64,000 bases of DNA from Bacteroidales bacterium (GCA_017460915.1 JAFUAA010000049.1:144547-208546); one strand, 5' to 3'. Positions 24,926 to 33,419 are shown, counted from the stretch's first letter. Numbers and translations: made by a program. The notes: generated by a model from the letters alone, not told the origin.

Positions 24926-26389
24926 TCAGAACCGCACTTTCAATGTCGCCGCAAGGTTGTTCTTGAACTGTTTTTGGCTTACGGCTTCGATGCCAAGGTC
25001 GCCGGCGTCATAAAGGTAGATGTACGACTGTCCATAGGTCAGCTCGTAAGCGAAATCGAAGGTAGTGTCCAAGGATACGGGCAGGCTGATGCCGAAGGAG
25101 CCTTTCTTAACGCTCCCTGCATTTTCGCCAATGCCAAATGGGCTGCCGTAATAGCCGACGCCAAGGCGCAGATACGAACTGCCCCAACGCCATTCGCTGC
25201 CAAGGCGGAAGTTGAAGGTCTTGCCATAGACGCTCTTGATGTCATCGTTGACGGGGCTGTAGTCGTAGTCGTCGTCGGCAACGGCCATAAACCGAGCCGC
25301 GCCAAAGTTGGTGTATTCAGCATCTAAACTCACCAAACCCGCTTCTCCGATGATGAAAGCCATGCTCCCAATCCATTTCAGGGGAGAGGCGAAGGTGTAC
25401 TCGTAGGAGCTGTTGGGGCTAATGCTTTTATAGGTAGTATAATGGATTTGGGACTCGGTTTCGGTTCGCCAGGTCTCGTCGAAGGCATAGAGAGATGGGG
25501 TGTGTAAGGCGGCGCCCAAACGCAACCACGGACTGGCCACGAAAATCAAGCCTGCCTTGGCGTTTACACCCCAACCAGTGCTGTTCAAGTCTTGGGTGTA
25601 GGTCCATTGGTCAAACTCGGCATCCGAACCTTCAAGTCGGTTCTCTTCAAACACACTGTAGCCGAATCGCTTGATGTGGGTCAAGCCGATGCTGCCCCCG
25701 ATGAAAAGCCTTTCGCTGTAGTTGGCGCTACCCGCAAACGTCCATTCCTCAGAGCGTCCTTTGAAGTTGGTTTCCAAGCCCTGCCAAATGTTGCCTTGCG
25801 GGACGGGGCTGGTATAATATGTCCCTTGGTCATCATGATCTTGGTCGATGAGGTAAGTGCTCCAAGCAGGGTAAAGGTCGTATACGTAGTCTCTAATATC
25901 AAGTGGTGTTAGGCCAAAATCGTTGATGGTGTTGAGGTAATTGTCTATTTTCGAGCTCGTCGGGTTGATGCCCTTGGCATAGGTGTGGACGTTGAAGTCG
26001 TTGGTGCGGGTCAGGCCAATGCCGAATTGGGTGAAACGCAATCTGCGATAGTTGCTCCTTTGTTTGCTGCCAACATAGCCGATGTTGGGGATGGACAAGC
26101 GCATTTTGTTGGCTCCGTTTTGCGTTCCGTAATACGTTGATGCATTGTAATTGTCGAGCAGATTGAGCGTTGTGGTGAACTCGTTGCTGCGATAGATGCC
26201 CATGCCGGCTGGGTTGATGCAAACGGCGGTCATGTCGCCGCCCACTGCGCCCAAGGCATTGCCCATGCCCATGGCCTTAGCTGTGCCTTGGTAATAGCTC
26301 TGCGAAAACAGACAAGCGTCGTCGCTGTTTTGCGCGAACGAACTGGCAAAAGCCAACACGGTGATGGCTGTCGTGATGATTCTCTTCAT
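24926..26389 (-). CDS. Outer-membrane beta-barrel protein (FadL/OmpP1-like)
   Basis: A 487-residue protein with signal peptide MKRIITTAITVLAFASSFAQ; an ATG five codons earlier is an alternative start. The mature N-terminus DACLFSQSYYQGTAKAMGMG, then GNALGAVGGDMTAVCINPAG, is the hallmark of the OMPP1/FadL-type family in Bacteroidetes. Many alternating aromatic strands and a terminal aromatic strand (NLAATLKVRF) fit a barrel. FadL proteins pass hydrophobic molecules across the outer membrane, but the substrate here is unknown. Convergent with the zinc-ribbon gene, sharing the terminator region. Cytoplasmic roles excluded by the signal peptide. Confidence 0.8.
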   Translation of the reverse strand: MKRIITTAITVLAFASSFAQNSDDACLFSQSYYQGTAKAMGMGNALGAVGGDMTAVCINPAGMGIYRSNEFTTTLNLLDNYNASTYYGTQNGANKMRLSIPNIGYVGSKQRSNYRRLRFTQFGIGLTRTNDFNVHTYAKGINPTSSKIDNYLNTINDFGLTPLDIRDYVYDLYPAWSTYLIDQDHDDQGTYYTSPVPQGNIWQGLETNFKGRSEEWTFAGSANYSERLFIGGSIGLTHIKRFGYSVFEENRLEGSDAEFDQWTYTQDLNSTGWGVNAKAGLIFVASPWLRLGAALHTPSLYAFDETWRTETESQIHYTTYKSISPNSSYEYTFASPLKWIGSMAFIIGEAGLVSLDAEYTNFGAARFMAVADDDYDYSPVNDDIKSVYGKTFNFRLGSEWRWGSSYLRLGVGYYGSPFGIGENAGSVKKGSFGISLPVSLDTTFDFAYELTYGQSYIYLYDAGDLGIEAVSQKQFKNNLAATLKVRF

Positions 26390-26479
26390 TTCCGTTAACT
26401 TCATAAAAAAAGACTACCTTGCGTTTTTTCGACTGCAAAGGTAGTCTTTTATTTTCAATTTCAGCAGTGCGTGCGGAAT

Positions 26480-27832
26480 TTATCTTCTTCCGCCTCCGCC
26501 ACCAGAACTGTGGCCGCTGCTCGAGCTATGTCCTCCGCCAGAACTGTGGCTTCCACTGCCTGAGCTGCTATGGCTGCTTGAACTTGACCCACGGCTCCCA
26601 CCGCTGTAGCTGCTTCCAGAGCTGCGGCTCGAACTTGAGGACGAACCTCTGTTGTAGCTGCCACTTGATGAGCTGCTTCTGTTGTTCGACGACGAACTGC
26701 CCCTGTTGTAGCTGCCCGACGAAGAAGGTCTTTGCGAGTTGGAGCCTTGCGGGCGCACATATTCGGAACTGGAGCGCGACTGCCTACTGTTGTTGGGCGA
26801 GGTGTAAGTCTGACGCTCGCCACCTTGGCTGCTCGGACGTGCGTTGTTCGCGTTGGAAGGGCGGCTGGCTGAAACGTTGCCCGTGCGGCCGCTGGTGCCT
26901 GCCGATGGACGACTGCTGCTGTTAGTTGGGCGGCTGCTCACCGTCGGACGGGTGCTGGTCGGGCGATTTGTGCTTGTGTTTACCGAAGGGCGGCTTGACA
27001 TGCTGCTCGTATTTCTTCCACTGACTGAGGCTCCGGCATTGGTGCGTCCCGACATGCTGCCGCTCGCGTTGGTGCGACCGTCGTTTTGCAGGCGGTGACT
27101 CATCGAGCCATAAGAGCTGCTGCCGTGTCTTACGCTAGCTACATAGCCGCCCAGTCCGCTGCCGTTGCCGCCTGCATGATGCCCACCGCCAGGATGATGC
27201 CCGTGGCCGAAGTCCCAATGGCTGTGGTGGTGATACGGGTGATGGTAAGGATGATACCAAGCATAGCTCCAATAAGGATCCCAACCCCAATAGCTGTAGT
27301 AGGGATAGCCCCAATAATAATCCCAGCCCCAATAGTAGCTGCGCCAGTAAGGGCGATAGCCCCAGCCCACGTAGAAGCTCGGGTAGTAGTCCCAATAGAA
27401 CGGGTCGTAGCTGTTGGTGTAGATGTAATAGGTGTTGCCGCCACCGCCGCCGGTGTAATAGTCGTCATAATAATCTCTCGTTGAGGAGGCTTGTGTGCCG
27501 AAACGCTTGATGCGCGCCGCGAAGTCGGCATCGTAATAGGTCTCGGTGGTGGTGTAGACCACGCCGTTGGTGTCGGTTACCGTCTCCGTGGTCTGATAAA
27601 CGGGTTCGGCATCGCTGACGTAGTTCTTGCTGTCGGAATAGTAGGCTTGATAGTTGTATTCCGAGCTGCTGCTGACGCTTGGGCTGACGTAGGAGCCGTT
27701 GCCTCTGGTCATTTGTCCGCCTTGGTTGCCGTAAGGCGAATAGTAGGTGTCATCGTAGGCTGTCCGCCGGCTCGATGAGCAACTGGCGAAGACCGTCAAG
27801 GCGATGATGGGAATAAGTTTAAGCGCTTTCAT
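26480..27832 (-). CDS. Low-complexity lipoprotein, Tyr/Trp-rich with Ser/Gly-rich tail
   Basis: A 450-residue lipoprotein; the start at 27832 gives MKALKLIPIIALTVFASC with a lipobox. Residues ~20-110 are Tyr/Ser-rich. Residues ~130-220 are extremely Tyr/Trp/His-rich (PYWRSYYWGWDYYWGYPYYS). The rest is Ser/Asn/Arg/Gly low complexity ending in His/Gly repeats (GGGHSSSSGHSSGGGGGRR). I recognise no enzyme fold; such proteins are envelope-anchored and possibly structural or adhesive. No known family assigned. Repetitive codons make the region prone to indels, but the frame is intact. Confidence 0.7.
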   Translation of the reverse strand: MKALKLIPIIALTVFASCSSSRRTAYDDTYYSPYGNQGGQMTRGNGSYVSPSVSSSSEYNYQAYYSDSKNYVSDAEPVYQTTETVTDTNGVVYTTTETYYDADFAARIKRFGTQASSTRDYYDDYYTGGGGGNTYYIYTNSYDPFYWDYYPSFYVGWGYRPYWRSYYWGWDYYWGYPYYSYWGWDPYWSYAWYHPYHHPYHHHSHWDFGHGHHPGGGHHAGGNGSGLGGYVASVRHGSSSYGSMSHRLQNDGRTNASGSMSGRTNAGASVSGRNTSSMSSRPSVNTSTNRPTSTRPTVSSRPTNSSSRPSAGTSGRTGNVSASRPSNANNARPSSQGGERQTYTSPNNSRQSRSSSEYVRPQGSNSQRPSSSGSYNRGSSSSNNRSSSSSGSYNRGSSSSSSRSSGSSYSGGSRGSSSSSHSSSGSGSHSSGGGHSSSSGHSSGGGGGRR

Positions 27833-27934
27833 TTTATTTGGGTTTTTATTTGTCATTGAAAAACGGTGTGAATTGTGCTTGAAAACATACAAATTTCGTA
27901 CCAAAAACTCTCTTTCGACGGTTGGAGTTCAAAT

Positions 27935-28756
27935 TTATTCGAGTTTGAGGACCTCTCCCTCGCTGTCACATGTTTTTTCGATCCAAGGATAGCCCTTGTA
28001 GTAGACGTTGCCGATGCTGGAGAGGTGAGCGAAAAGTTGGCCTCTGGCCCATACGTAGATGTCGTTGGTCGACTCCGACATCACCTTGACAATGTTGGAA
28101 TTGAGGGCTTCGGCATGGATGCAACCGTAACTCTTTACGTAATGCTCGGTGTAGCCCGCAATGCCGCGTAAAGCGACCTTCGATGTGCCGAAACTGAATA
28201 CAGTCTTCAGGATGTCGCAGTCGAAACAGAGGTCAATGTCGCCGCTGCCTTCCTTGATTCTCAAGACGAAGCTTCGGTTCCAATGGCTGTCGATGCTGTC
28301 AATGACGACGCTCGTGGAGTCGGGGCTGATGGACGTGATGGTGTCGAAGACTTGCGTGCCGAAGCCCTTGATGGAGTCGGTGCTGAGCAAATGGCCGATG
28401 GAAGCATAGGTGATTTCGCGGAGGCTGTCATAGTACACGGTTAGGTCGATGTCGTAGTCGTAGCTGCGCAGCCAGTTGTAGTCGTTCTCGTTCTTAATGA
28501 TGAGCGAGTCGCCACGCACTTCTGTGGTCACTTTCTCGATGAGGTTCTTCGGGCAGGTGAGCTCCAAACGCGGATGATGGCTTTGCACCAGATTGACATT
28601 CACGTTGTTGTACATCGCTATGGCGCTGAAATGCCGATTCACGCTGCGCTGCTCGGTGACGGGCTCGCCGTTGTTGAACAGCGCGTCCATTTTGGTGCAC
28701 GACGTGGCCATCAGGCTAACGAGGGAAAACAGGACTGCGATAGCGTTTCTTTTCAT
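27935..28756 (-). CDS. DUF2807 head-GIN-domain lipoprotein
   Basis: A 273-residue lipoprotein. The start at 28756 gives MKRNAIAVLFSLVSLMATSC; the open frame further upstream belongs to the neighbouring gene. NRHFSAIAMYNNVNVNLVQS near residue 45 is the start of the DUF2807 (putative auto-transporter adhesin, head GIN) beta-helix domain. Strand repeats follow (DIDLTVYYDSLREITYASIG, GSGDIDLCFDCDILKTVFSF). Function unknown, envelope-associated. Its ATG lies 41 bases inside the 3' end of the PagL-like gene, implying one mRNA. Confidence 0.8.
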   Translation of the reverse strand: MKRNAIAVLFSLVSLMATSCTKMDALFNNGEPVTEQRSVNRHFSAIAMYNNVNVNLVQSHHPRLELTCPKNLIEKVTTEVRGDSLIIKNENDYNWLRSYDYDIDLTVYYDSLREITYASIGHLLSTDSIKGFGTQVFDTITSISPDSTSVVIDSIDSHWNRSFVLRIKEGSGDIDLCFDCDILKTVFSFGTSKVALRGIAGYTEHYVKSYGCIHAEALNSNIVKVMSESTNDIYVWARGQLFAHLSSIGNVYYKGYPWIEKTCDSEGEVLKLE

Positions 28757-29927
28757 AGCGTGGCAAATAGTATTTGTGTTGAATGTGGTATCCGATGCCG
28801 ACACTGATGAAGTCGGCCTTGATGTCGTAGGTGGTGAAGGCGAGCGTGGCAAACAGGTTGTCATTGAAATAATAGCGCGCCGCCACCTTTTGGTAGAACA
28901 GCATCCCAAAAGCCTTCGAGTTGAGCGGCACGTTGTTGCGCAGGCCCACGTTGAACATGAAGCTGACGCGGTCGAGCAGCATCTCGTAGGAGAACAATAA
29001 CCCAGGCTTCAGGTAAAGGTCCCAGTCGGGCTTGGTGATTTTGTCGGAGTTGTCGTAGACCAGTTCCACGCCCATGCCCACGCGGTCGCGCTCGGTGATT
29101 TGGAACATGAAGTTGGCGGCCAGGTCGTGCACAAAGAAATATTGGTGCGTGCCATACTGTTGGCTCAAATCCTTGAAGCCGAGCGTGTATTGGTAGTCGG
29201 TGACGAAGTGCCGCTTGCCGTCAAACTCGAAGAGGTAGTTTTTTGGCCTTAACTTTTTGTCGATGTGTGCTTTAGGAGGTGTCAAATACCACGAGAGTCC
29301 TGTGGCCACGCTGAGGATGTTGATGCCCATGTTGGGCGAGCGCGTGGCGCCGTTCGAGAAGTGGGAGAGACCAGCCGAAGTCACCCAGTGCAGCCGTTCG
29401 ACGATACGCTGTCGGTATTCGAACGACAGGTTGATGGCGGCGTTCACGTGCGAGCCGATGGCATAGTTGTGGAAGTTTTCCTTCGGGTCGAACTTGTTGG
29501 TGAGATATGAAACGCCAACGCCCAACTTGAAGGTCAACTGGCTCGATTCGCTCGGCGTGATGGGGAAGTTGATGAAAGGGTAGAGGGCGAACACCTTGCC
29601 CAGCTCGGCTGAGATGCTGTCGTTGCCGAAGCCGGAGTAATAGAAGGTGAAGCCGATGGAAGGGTAGTTGTGCAGCACTTCCCAACGGTGCTCGCCGTAG
29701 GTGTTGCGGTGCAGCGAGAACTCGTAGCTCGGCGTGTGCCGGCTGTAACGTCCTAAGGCTGAGTGGTATTCGTCGTTCTGGAAATACATGTAGCCATAAT
29801 GCACCCGGGCCTCTACCTCATAGTTGCGGTGACTGAGTTGCGCTTTCGCCGATGCACTTATTAATAATAAGGTGCAGAGGACGAAAAGGATGCTATGGCG
29901 ATTTTGTCGTTCCATTCGGGGCTGCAA
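28716..29927 (-). CDS. PagL-like acyloxyacyl hydrolase / lipid A deacylase
   Basis: A 403-residue outer-membrane protein with signal peptide (ending near SASAKA). The beta-barrel core has GLSHFSNGATRSPNMGINIL (about residues 195-215), the HxSN catalytic signature of PagL-type lipid A 3-O-deacylases. Conserved upstream strands include SFEYRQRIVERLHWVTS. PagL removes an acyl chain from lipid A in the outer membrane, altering host detection and permeability. A ~200-residue additional barrel-like C-terminal half exceeds the ~170-residue PagL, as in other Bacteroidales members. First in an operon with the DUF2807 gene. Alternative start at the fifth codon. Confidence 0.78.
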   Translation of the reverse strand: MQPRMERQNRHSILFVLCTLLLISASAKAQLSHRNYEVEARVHYGYMYFQNDEYHSALGRYSRHTPSYEFSLHRNTYGEHRWEVLHNYPSIGFTFYYSGFGNDSISAELGKVFALYPFINFPITPSESSQLTFKLGVGVSYLTNKFDPKENFHNYAIGSHVNAAINLSFEYRQRIVERLHWVTSAGLSHFSNGATRSPNMGINILSVATGLSWYLTPPKAHIDKKLRPKNYLFEFDGKRHFVTDYQYTLGFKDLSQQYGTHQYFFVHDLAANFMFQITERDRVGMGVELVYDNSDKITKPDWDLYLKPGLLFSYEMLLDRVSFMFNVGLRNNVPLNSKAFGMLFYQKVAARYYFNDNLFATLAFTTYDIKADFISVGIGYHIQHKYYLPRYEKKRYRSPVFPR

Positions 29928-30133
29928 AGGTACGAAAAACTATGAAACTATATGAAGCTGTTGTTAGTACAAAGAAACACACGATAGAGCCTTTGACCGT
30001 CGTTGCGGGCTCGACCAGCCATCTCCCGAGTGGAAGAGCCGTCTTCACAATCGGGGGATGGCGGATGTTCCTCCGTCATGACGGTTACTAAGCGTTAGTG
30101 TTGTATTTCTCGGTATTAAATACATTAATTTCT

Positions 30134-30141
30134 TACTTTTG
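30134..30141 (+). promoter_or_regulatory. -7 promoter box of mazG
   Basis: TACTTTTG matches TAnnTTTG, 19 bases before the mazG ATG. The rest of the gap 29928-30133 holds an imperfect inverted repeat (GCCATCTCCCGA ... TCGGGGGATGGC) but no gene. Confidence 0.55.
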
Positions 30142-30160
30142 CAGCCAAAACCAATCAATC

Positions 30161-30931
30161 ATGGACGAAAGATTATCCGCCTTCAAGCGACTTTTGGATA
30201 TCATGGACGCCGTGCGGGCCGGCTGCCCGTGGGACAGCACCCAAACCATCCACAGCCTGCGTCACCTCACCATCGAGGAGACCTACGAACTCAGCCAAGC
30301 CATCCTCAACAACGACCTCAACGAGGTGAAAAAGGAACTCGGCGACCTGATGCTCCACCTCGTCTTCTACGCCAAGATAGGGCAGGAGCAAGGCGCCTTC
30401 AACATCACCGACGTGCTCAACGGCATCTGCGAGAAGATGATTGTGCGCCATCCGCATATCTTTGGCAATGAGAAGGTTGAGAACGCTGAGCAGGTGGAGC
30501 AGAACTGGGAGAAAATCAAGCTGGAGCGCGAGCACAACCGCAGCGTGCTGGGCGGCGTGCCCGACGCTCTTCCTTCGTTGCTGAAGGCCTACCGTATGCA
30601 CCAGAAGACCTCGGGCGTAGGCTTCCGTTGGCCCAGCGCCGAAGAAGCCTGGCAAAAGGTGGAGGAGGAGAAGACTGAACTCTTCGCCGAGCTCCAGAAG
30701 CCCGACAACACGGCCCGCATCGAAGAGGAATACGGCGACTTGCTTTTCGCCTTGGCGGCCTACGGCAACTACATCGGTGTCAATCCCGACGATGCCTTGG
30801 AGAAGACCAACAAGAAGTTCCGCCAGCGCTTCGCCCACGTGGAGCAGCGCGCCCGCGAGCAAGGCAAAGGCGTGCAGCATCTCGCCATTGACGAGATGAT
30901 TGCTTATTGGAAGGAAGCGAAGGAGTTGTGA
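30161..30931 (+). CDS. mazG: Nucleoside triphosphate pyrophosphohydrolase
   Basis: A 256-residue full-length MazG with two MazG domains. The start at 30161 (MDERLSAFKRLLDIMD) is the conserved N-terminus with CPWDSTQTIHSLRHLTIEE. Metal-binding EExxE..DxxxD motifs occur as EETYELSQAI...KKELGDLMLHLVF and EKTELF...EEEYGDLLFAL. The enzyme hydrolyses non-canonical and alarmone-linked NTPs in the cytoplasm, protecting against mutagenesis and regulating stress. KYPW-type linker near GGVPDALPSLLKAYRMH is typical. Own promoter, followed by a decayed toxin locus. Confidence 0.93.
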   Translation: MDERLSAFKRLLDIMDAVRAGCPWDSTQTIHSLRHLTIEETYELSQAILNNDLNEVKKELGDLMLHLVFYAKIGQEQGAFNITDVLNGICEKMIVRHPHIFGNEKVENAEQVEQNWEKIKLEREHNRSVLGGVPDALPSLLKAYRMHQKTSGVGFRWPSAEEAWQKVEEEKTELFAELQKPDNTARIEEEYGDLLFALAAYGNYIGVNPDDALEKTNKKFRQRFAHVEQRAREQGKGVQHLAIDEMIAYWKEAKEL

Positions 30932-30959
30932 TGCAAATGCATTATTTCGAAATGTTGTG

Positions 30960-30967
30960 TATCTTTG
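30960..30967 (+). promoter_or_regulatory. -7 promoter box of the decayed PIN module
   Basis: TATCTTTG lies 31 bases before the ATG at 30999 and would still transcribe the relic locus. Confidence 0.5.
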
Positions 30968-30998
30968 CGGCGTAATTAATAAGAAAATACATTTTGCA

Positions 30999-31210
30999 AT
31001 GATTACCAATGCCAATACACAAAAAGTGTTTATCTGAATGTTCCGCTGTCGGATTGGATGCTTCTGAAGGAACTTGTCAGGAAGTTTGGCTGGCAGGTTG
31101 AAACCCGCGAGCAAATCCTTGACCGTTTTGTCAGGAGTCGAGCCAAAAGTCCAGCACTCAGTGAAGAAGACATTATGAAGGAGGTCAGCGCAGTCAGGTA
31201 CGGGAAATGA
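30999..31210 (+). pseudogene. Frameshifted antitoxin of a PIN module
   Basis: ATG at 30999 reads MITNANTQKV and then must shift by one base (about 31029-31032, one extra T) to reach YLNVPLSDWMLLKELVRKFG, ending EEDIMKEVSAVRYGK at 31210. The rest is homologous in plan to the intact antitoxin at 15828 (shared EV[NS]AVRYGK tail and ATGA overlap with the toxin). Without the shift only 12 codons are translated. An internal ATG (DWM) could give a shortened product. Confidence 0.75.
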
Positions 31211-31578
31211 AAGCCATTTTTGATTGCAACATTTTGGTATCATTCCTCATAGGTCATCAGGCGGAATTGATGAGAACGATTCTGACAGACACACGCTTCG
31301 ATATCTACGTGTGCGATGAATTGCTTGAGGAGGTCAGTGACGTTTGTTCAAGACAGAAAATCCGTTCTCGGGTTACTGACGAAGAGGTTGAAGAACTTTT
31401 TCGCATCATATATGCTTTCTGCCGTGTGGAGGCCATTCATTTCGCTTTGGATAAAGATACTCGATGCCATCGCAGCCATCTATCAAGACGAAGCAAGAGA
31501 GCAGGCCAAGAAACGCGCCGAGCAAAAAGCCAAGATGCGCCAAATGGTAGGCGTTTTCGAGGAAAGCGCTACCGATGA
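31207..31578 (+). pseudogene. Truncated PIN-domain toxin
   Basis: Starts MKAIFDCNILVSFLIGHQAE, comparable with the toxin at 16016 (VLFDTNLWISFMIG), and continues through CDELLEEVSDVCSRQKIRSR to about residue 83 (FALDKD). It then leaves homology: the catalytic D/E residues of the second half (the RDIKD and SGDKDL equivalents) are missing and the remainder (residues ~84-123) is Arg-rich readthrough of another relic. Non-functional as an RNase. Confidence 0.75.
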
Positions 31579-31698
31579 CTGGAAACAAGCCAAGGAAGAC
31601 TGCCTTACCTGCTGACGCGCAACATAAAGGTTTATGCCTTCGCCACTATGCAGGTGCTGACACCCTCGGATTTCCTCAAGCGCTGTTTCCCGAAATAA
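31460..31698 (+). pseudogene. Relic of a second toxin-antitoxin pair
   Basis: Overlapping frames hold two tails. One reads ILDAIAAIYQDEAREQAKKR, then MRQMVGVFEESATDDWKQAK, with stop at 31615, resembling the C-terminus of small antitoxins. The other, from about 31606, reads YLLTRNIKVYAFATMQVLTP and SDFLKRCFPK with stop at 31698, matching the last segment of PIN toxins (TRNIKDYA....VLTP.EFL). The two are joined directly by deletion and fused to the truncated toxin upstream. Nothing here is likely to be expressed as a working protein. Confidence 0.65.
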
Positions 31699-31760
31699 GA
31701 ATGCCCCGTTGCACTCCGCCCGCGAAGCCGCGAAGCGAGTGTGGCGCAAAGCGAATCTCC

Positions 31761-31980
31761 GGCTCCCCCTGTCCCCTCTCAGAGGAGGACGCGCAAAGCG
31801 ACGCGAAATTCGGGTCAAAATCTGCGTCCGATAGTCATCGCCCGGCAGGCTGAGCCCCGTAGGGGCGGCAGATATTAGGCAGGCGGTGAAATGCAATGGA
31901 ACCCCTGCCAGCATCGGGTACGCCAACCCCGACAGCCGCGTCCGGTAGGCTTCCCCCTTTGCAAAGGGGGTGCCCGCAGG
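31761..31980. repeat. Cluster of dispersed mini-repeats between relic and MNT/HEPN pair
   Basis: The gap 31699-32094 is made of repeats: CCCCTGTCCCCTCTCAGAGG at 31765-31790, the CCCCGTAGGGGCG family at 31851-31910, and CCCCCTTTGCAAAGGGGG at 31953-31970. Closely similar blocks recur at 32881-33060 and 37231-37412. No gene is visible. Confidence 0.75.
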
Positions 31981-32094
31981 GCGGGGGATTCCACGAACCC
32001 CGCCAGGCAAAACCCAAGTCCCAACTGCAAACCGAAATTCCCTCCCCCTCCCGAAAAAATCCCCCAATCCCCCTTGCATCTCCCATATTTTGGT

Positions 32095-32102
32095 TATCTT
32101 TG
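32095..32102 (+). promoter_or_regulatory. -7 promoter box of the second MNT/HEPN pair
   Basis: TATCTTTG ends 18 bases before the ATG at 32121. Confidence 0.55.
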
Positions 32103-32120
32103 CGCCATGAAATAGTGGAA

Positions 32121-32429
32121 ATGAAACGTACCAACATCATAGAATCCATTCGGAAAGCCTTCTCGGTGTTTCCTTATCCTGTTGAGGTTTGGCTCTATGG
32201 GAGCGAAGCAAGGGGAGAAGCACGTGCAGATTCGGATATTGATCTGCTTGTGTTGGTTGACAAGCCGAATGTTTCAGATGACGAAGAGGATTTGATTTTC
32301 GCACCGCTTTATCAGATAGAGCTTCAGACGGGCGTAATCATTAATCCTTTGATTCTTCCTAAAACCCACTGGAGCAAGAAAGTCACCCCGTTCTATGTCA
32401 ATGTAAACAACGAAAGGGTCTGGTTATGA
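32121..32429 (+). CDS. MNT-domain nucleotidyltransferase (antitoxin)
   Basis: A 102-residue protein. WLYGSEARGEARADSDIDLL at about residues 24-43 holds GSxxR...DxD, the nucleotidyltransferase site. An earlier ATG at 32107 is followed by a stop, so 32121 is chosen. It overlaps the HEPN gene by 4 bases (ATGA). It belongs to a different MNT/HEPN subgroup from the pair at 1.8-2.5 kb: its C-terminus is longer (GVIINPLILPKTHWSKK). It would modify or bind the HEPN partner. Active-site residues intact. Confidence 0.85.
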   Translation: MKRTNIIESIRKAFSVFPYPVEVWLYGSEARGEARADSDIDLLVLVDKPNVSDDEEDLIFAPLYQIELQTGVIINPLILPKTHWSKKVTPFYVNVNNERVWL

Positions 32430-32770
32430 CTGGATTGACCAATGAACAACGGATTGATATTGTAAAATATCGATTGGAGAATGCCTTGGACACCCTCGAA
32501 GAGGTGAAAAGCCATCGCCAGAAAGGATTTTATAACACGGCCGTCAACAGGATGTATTATGCCTGCTACTATGCCGCAAGGGTCTTTCTGACAGCTCACC
32601 ATATTGAGGCCAAGACGCATGAAGGTGTGAGGCAGCAATTGGGTTTGAACTTTGTGCTGACTGGAAAGATTTCGCAAGAGCAGGGTAGGTTCTACAGCCG
32701 GTTGTTCTCGAAACGCACAACCGGCGATTACGATGACTTCATCAACCATACGGCTGATGACGGTGGATGA
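32426..32770 (+). CDS. HEPN-domain protein with frameshifted C-terminus
   Basis: A 114-residue COG1895-type HEPN protein: VKYRLENALDTLEEV, the NRMYYACYYAARVFLTAHHI helix, and RTTGDYDDF. The frame stops in ADDGG. One base earlier or later the sequence continues DELLPQAQSFVETIAGLLNV and WLGEQTLP to a stop at 32852. This supplies the missing last helix, so an extra G near 32760 truncates the protein by about 27 residues. The predicted core helices are intact, but loss of the last helix probably harms stability. Confidence 0.8.
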   Translation: MTGLTNEQRIDIVKYRLENALDTLEEVKSHRQKGFYNTAVNRMYYACYYAARVFLTAHHIEAKTHEGVRQQLGLNFVLTGKISQEQGRFYSRLFSKRTTGDYDDFINHTADDGG

Positions 32771-32880
32771 ATTGTTGCCGCAAGCGCAATCCTTCGTGGA
32801 AACCATCGCAGGCTTGTTGAATGTTTGGCTTGGGGAACAAACGCTACCTTAAACTCCGAAATTACCAATTGTTATGCGTT

Positions 32881-33060
32881 GCTCCGCCCGCAAAGCGAGT
32901 GTGACGCAAAGCGAGTCTCCGGACTCCCCCTGCCCCCTCTCAAAGGGGGAAGCGCAAAGCGACGCGGAGTTTGGGCCTAAGTTTGGGTCAAAATTTGCGT
33001 CCGACAGCCGAACCCCGGCAGGTGTCTCCCCGTCATTGCGAGCAAAGCGCGGCAATCAAA
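32881..33060. repeat. Mini-repeat cluster between HEPN gene and RelE pair
   Basis: The ~400-base gap 32853-33254 is repeat-derived: CAAAGCGAGTGTGACGCAAA, CCCCCTGCCCCCTCTCAAAGGGGGA (quoted in two parts: left CCCCCTGCC, right CAAAGGGGGA), a partial CGTCATTGCGAG element at 33031-33060, and CAACT-rich heptamers at 33115-33180. The order parallels the block at 31.7-32.0 kb. No gene visible. Confidence 0.7.
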
Positions 33061-33221
33061 GGGGGTGCCCGTAGGGCGGTGGAGTCTACGCACCCCGCCA
33101 AGCAAAACCCAACTCCCAACCGAACAACTCCTACCTTTCAACTGCCCACTGTAAACTCCCAACTCCTACCTCCCAACTCAAAAAAATCCCCTTCCCCCTT
33201 TCGCCACATTCATTTTTTGAT

Positions 33222-33229
33222 TACTTTTG
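33222..33229 (+). promoter_or_regulatory. -7 promoter box of the RelE/ParE pair
   Basis: TACTTTTG, 25 bases before the antitoxin ATG at 33255. Confidence 0.5.
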
Positions 33230-33254
33230 CCACCGATTCAAAAACTCTGGGATT

Positions 33255-33419
33255 ATGTTTTCCGATGCTGTAGACATTGACGAAATGGTTGCCCCTTGCG
33301 CTTATTCCATTGAAGAAGCCGAGAAGCGCATTGTCCAATCGACCCGTGATGCCGATACGGGTAATGGGTGCCTCTCAAATGCTGAATTCCAATCCGTTGT
33401 GCGCTCATGGTACAAGTGA
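33255..33419 (+). CDS. Small antitoxin of a RelE/ParE pair
   Basis: A 54-residue protein: MFSDAVDIDEMVAPCAYSIE, EAEKRIVQSTRDADTGNGCL, ending FQSVVRSWYK. Short, acidic, helical and directly upstream of a RelE/ParE toxin with a 13-base overlap. It resembles the N-terminal-less antitoxins of Bacteroidetes RelE loci, but no DNA-binding motif is visible, so identity rests on position and size. Confidence 0.6.
   Translation: MFSDAVDIDEMVAPCAYSIEEAEKRIVQSTRDADTGNGCLSNAEFQSVVRSWYK

Noticed and set aside
30173-31243. Antisense frame of 356 codons over mazG
   Set aside because: Shadow of the intact mazG gene with a full set of MazG motifs.
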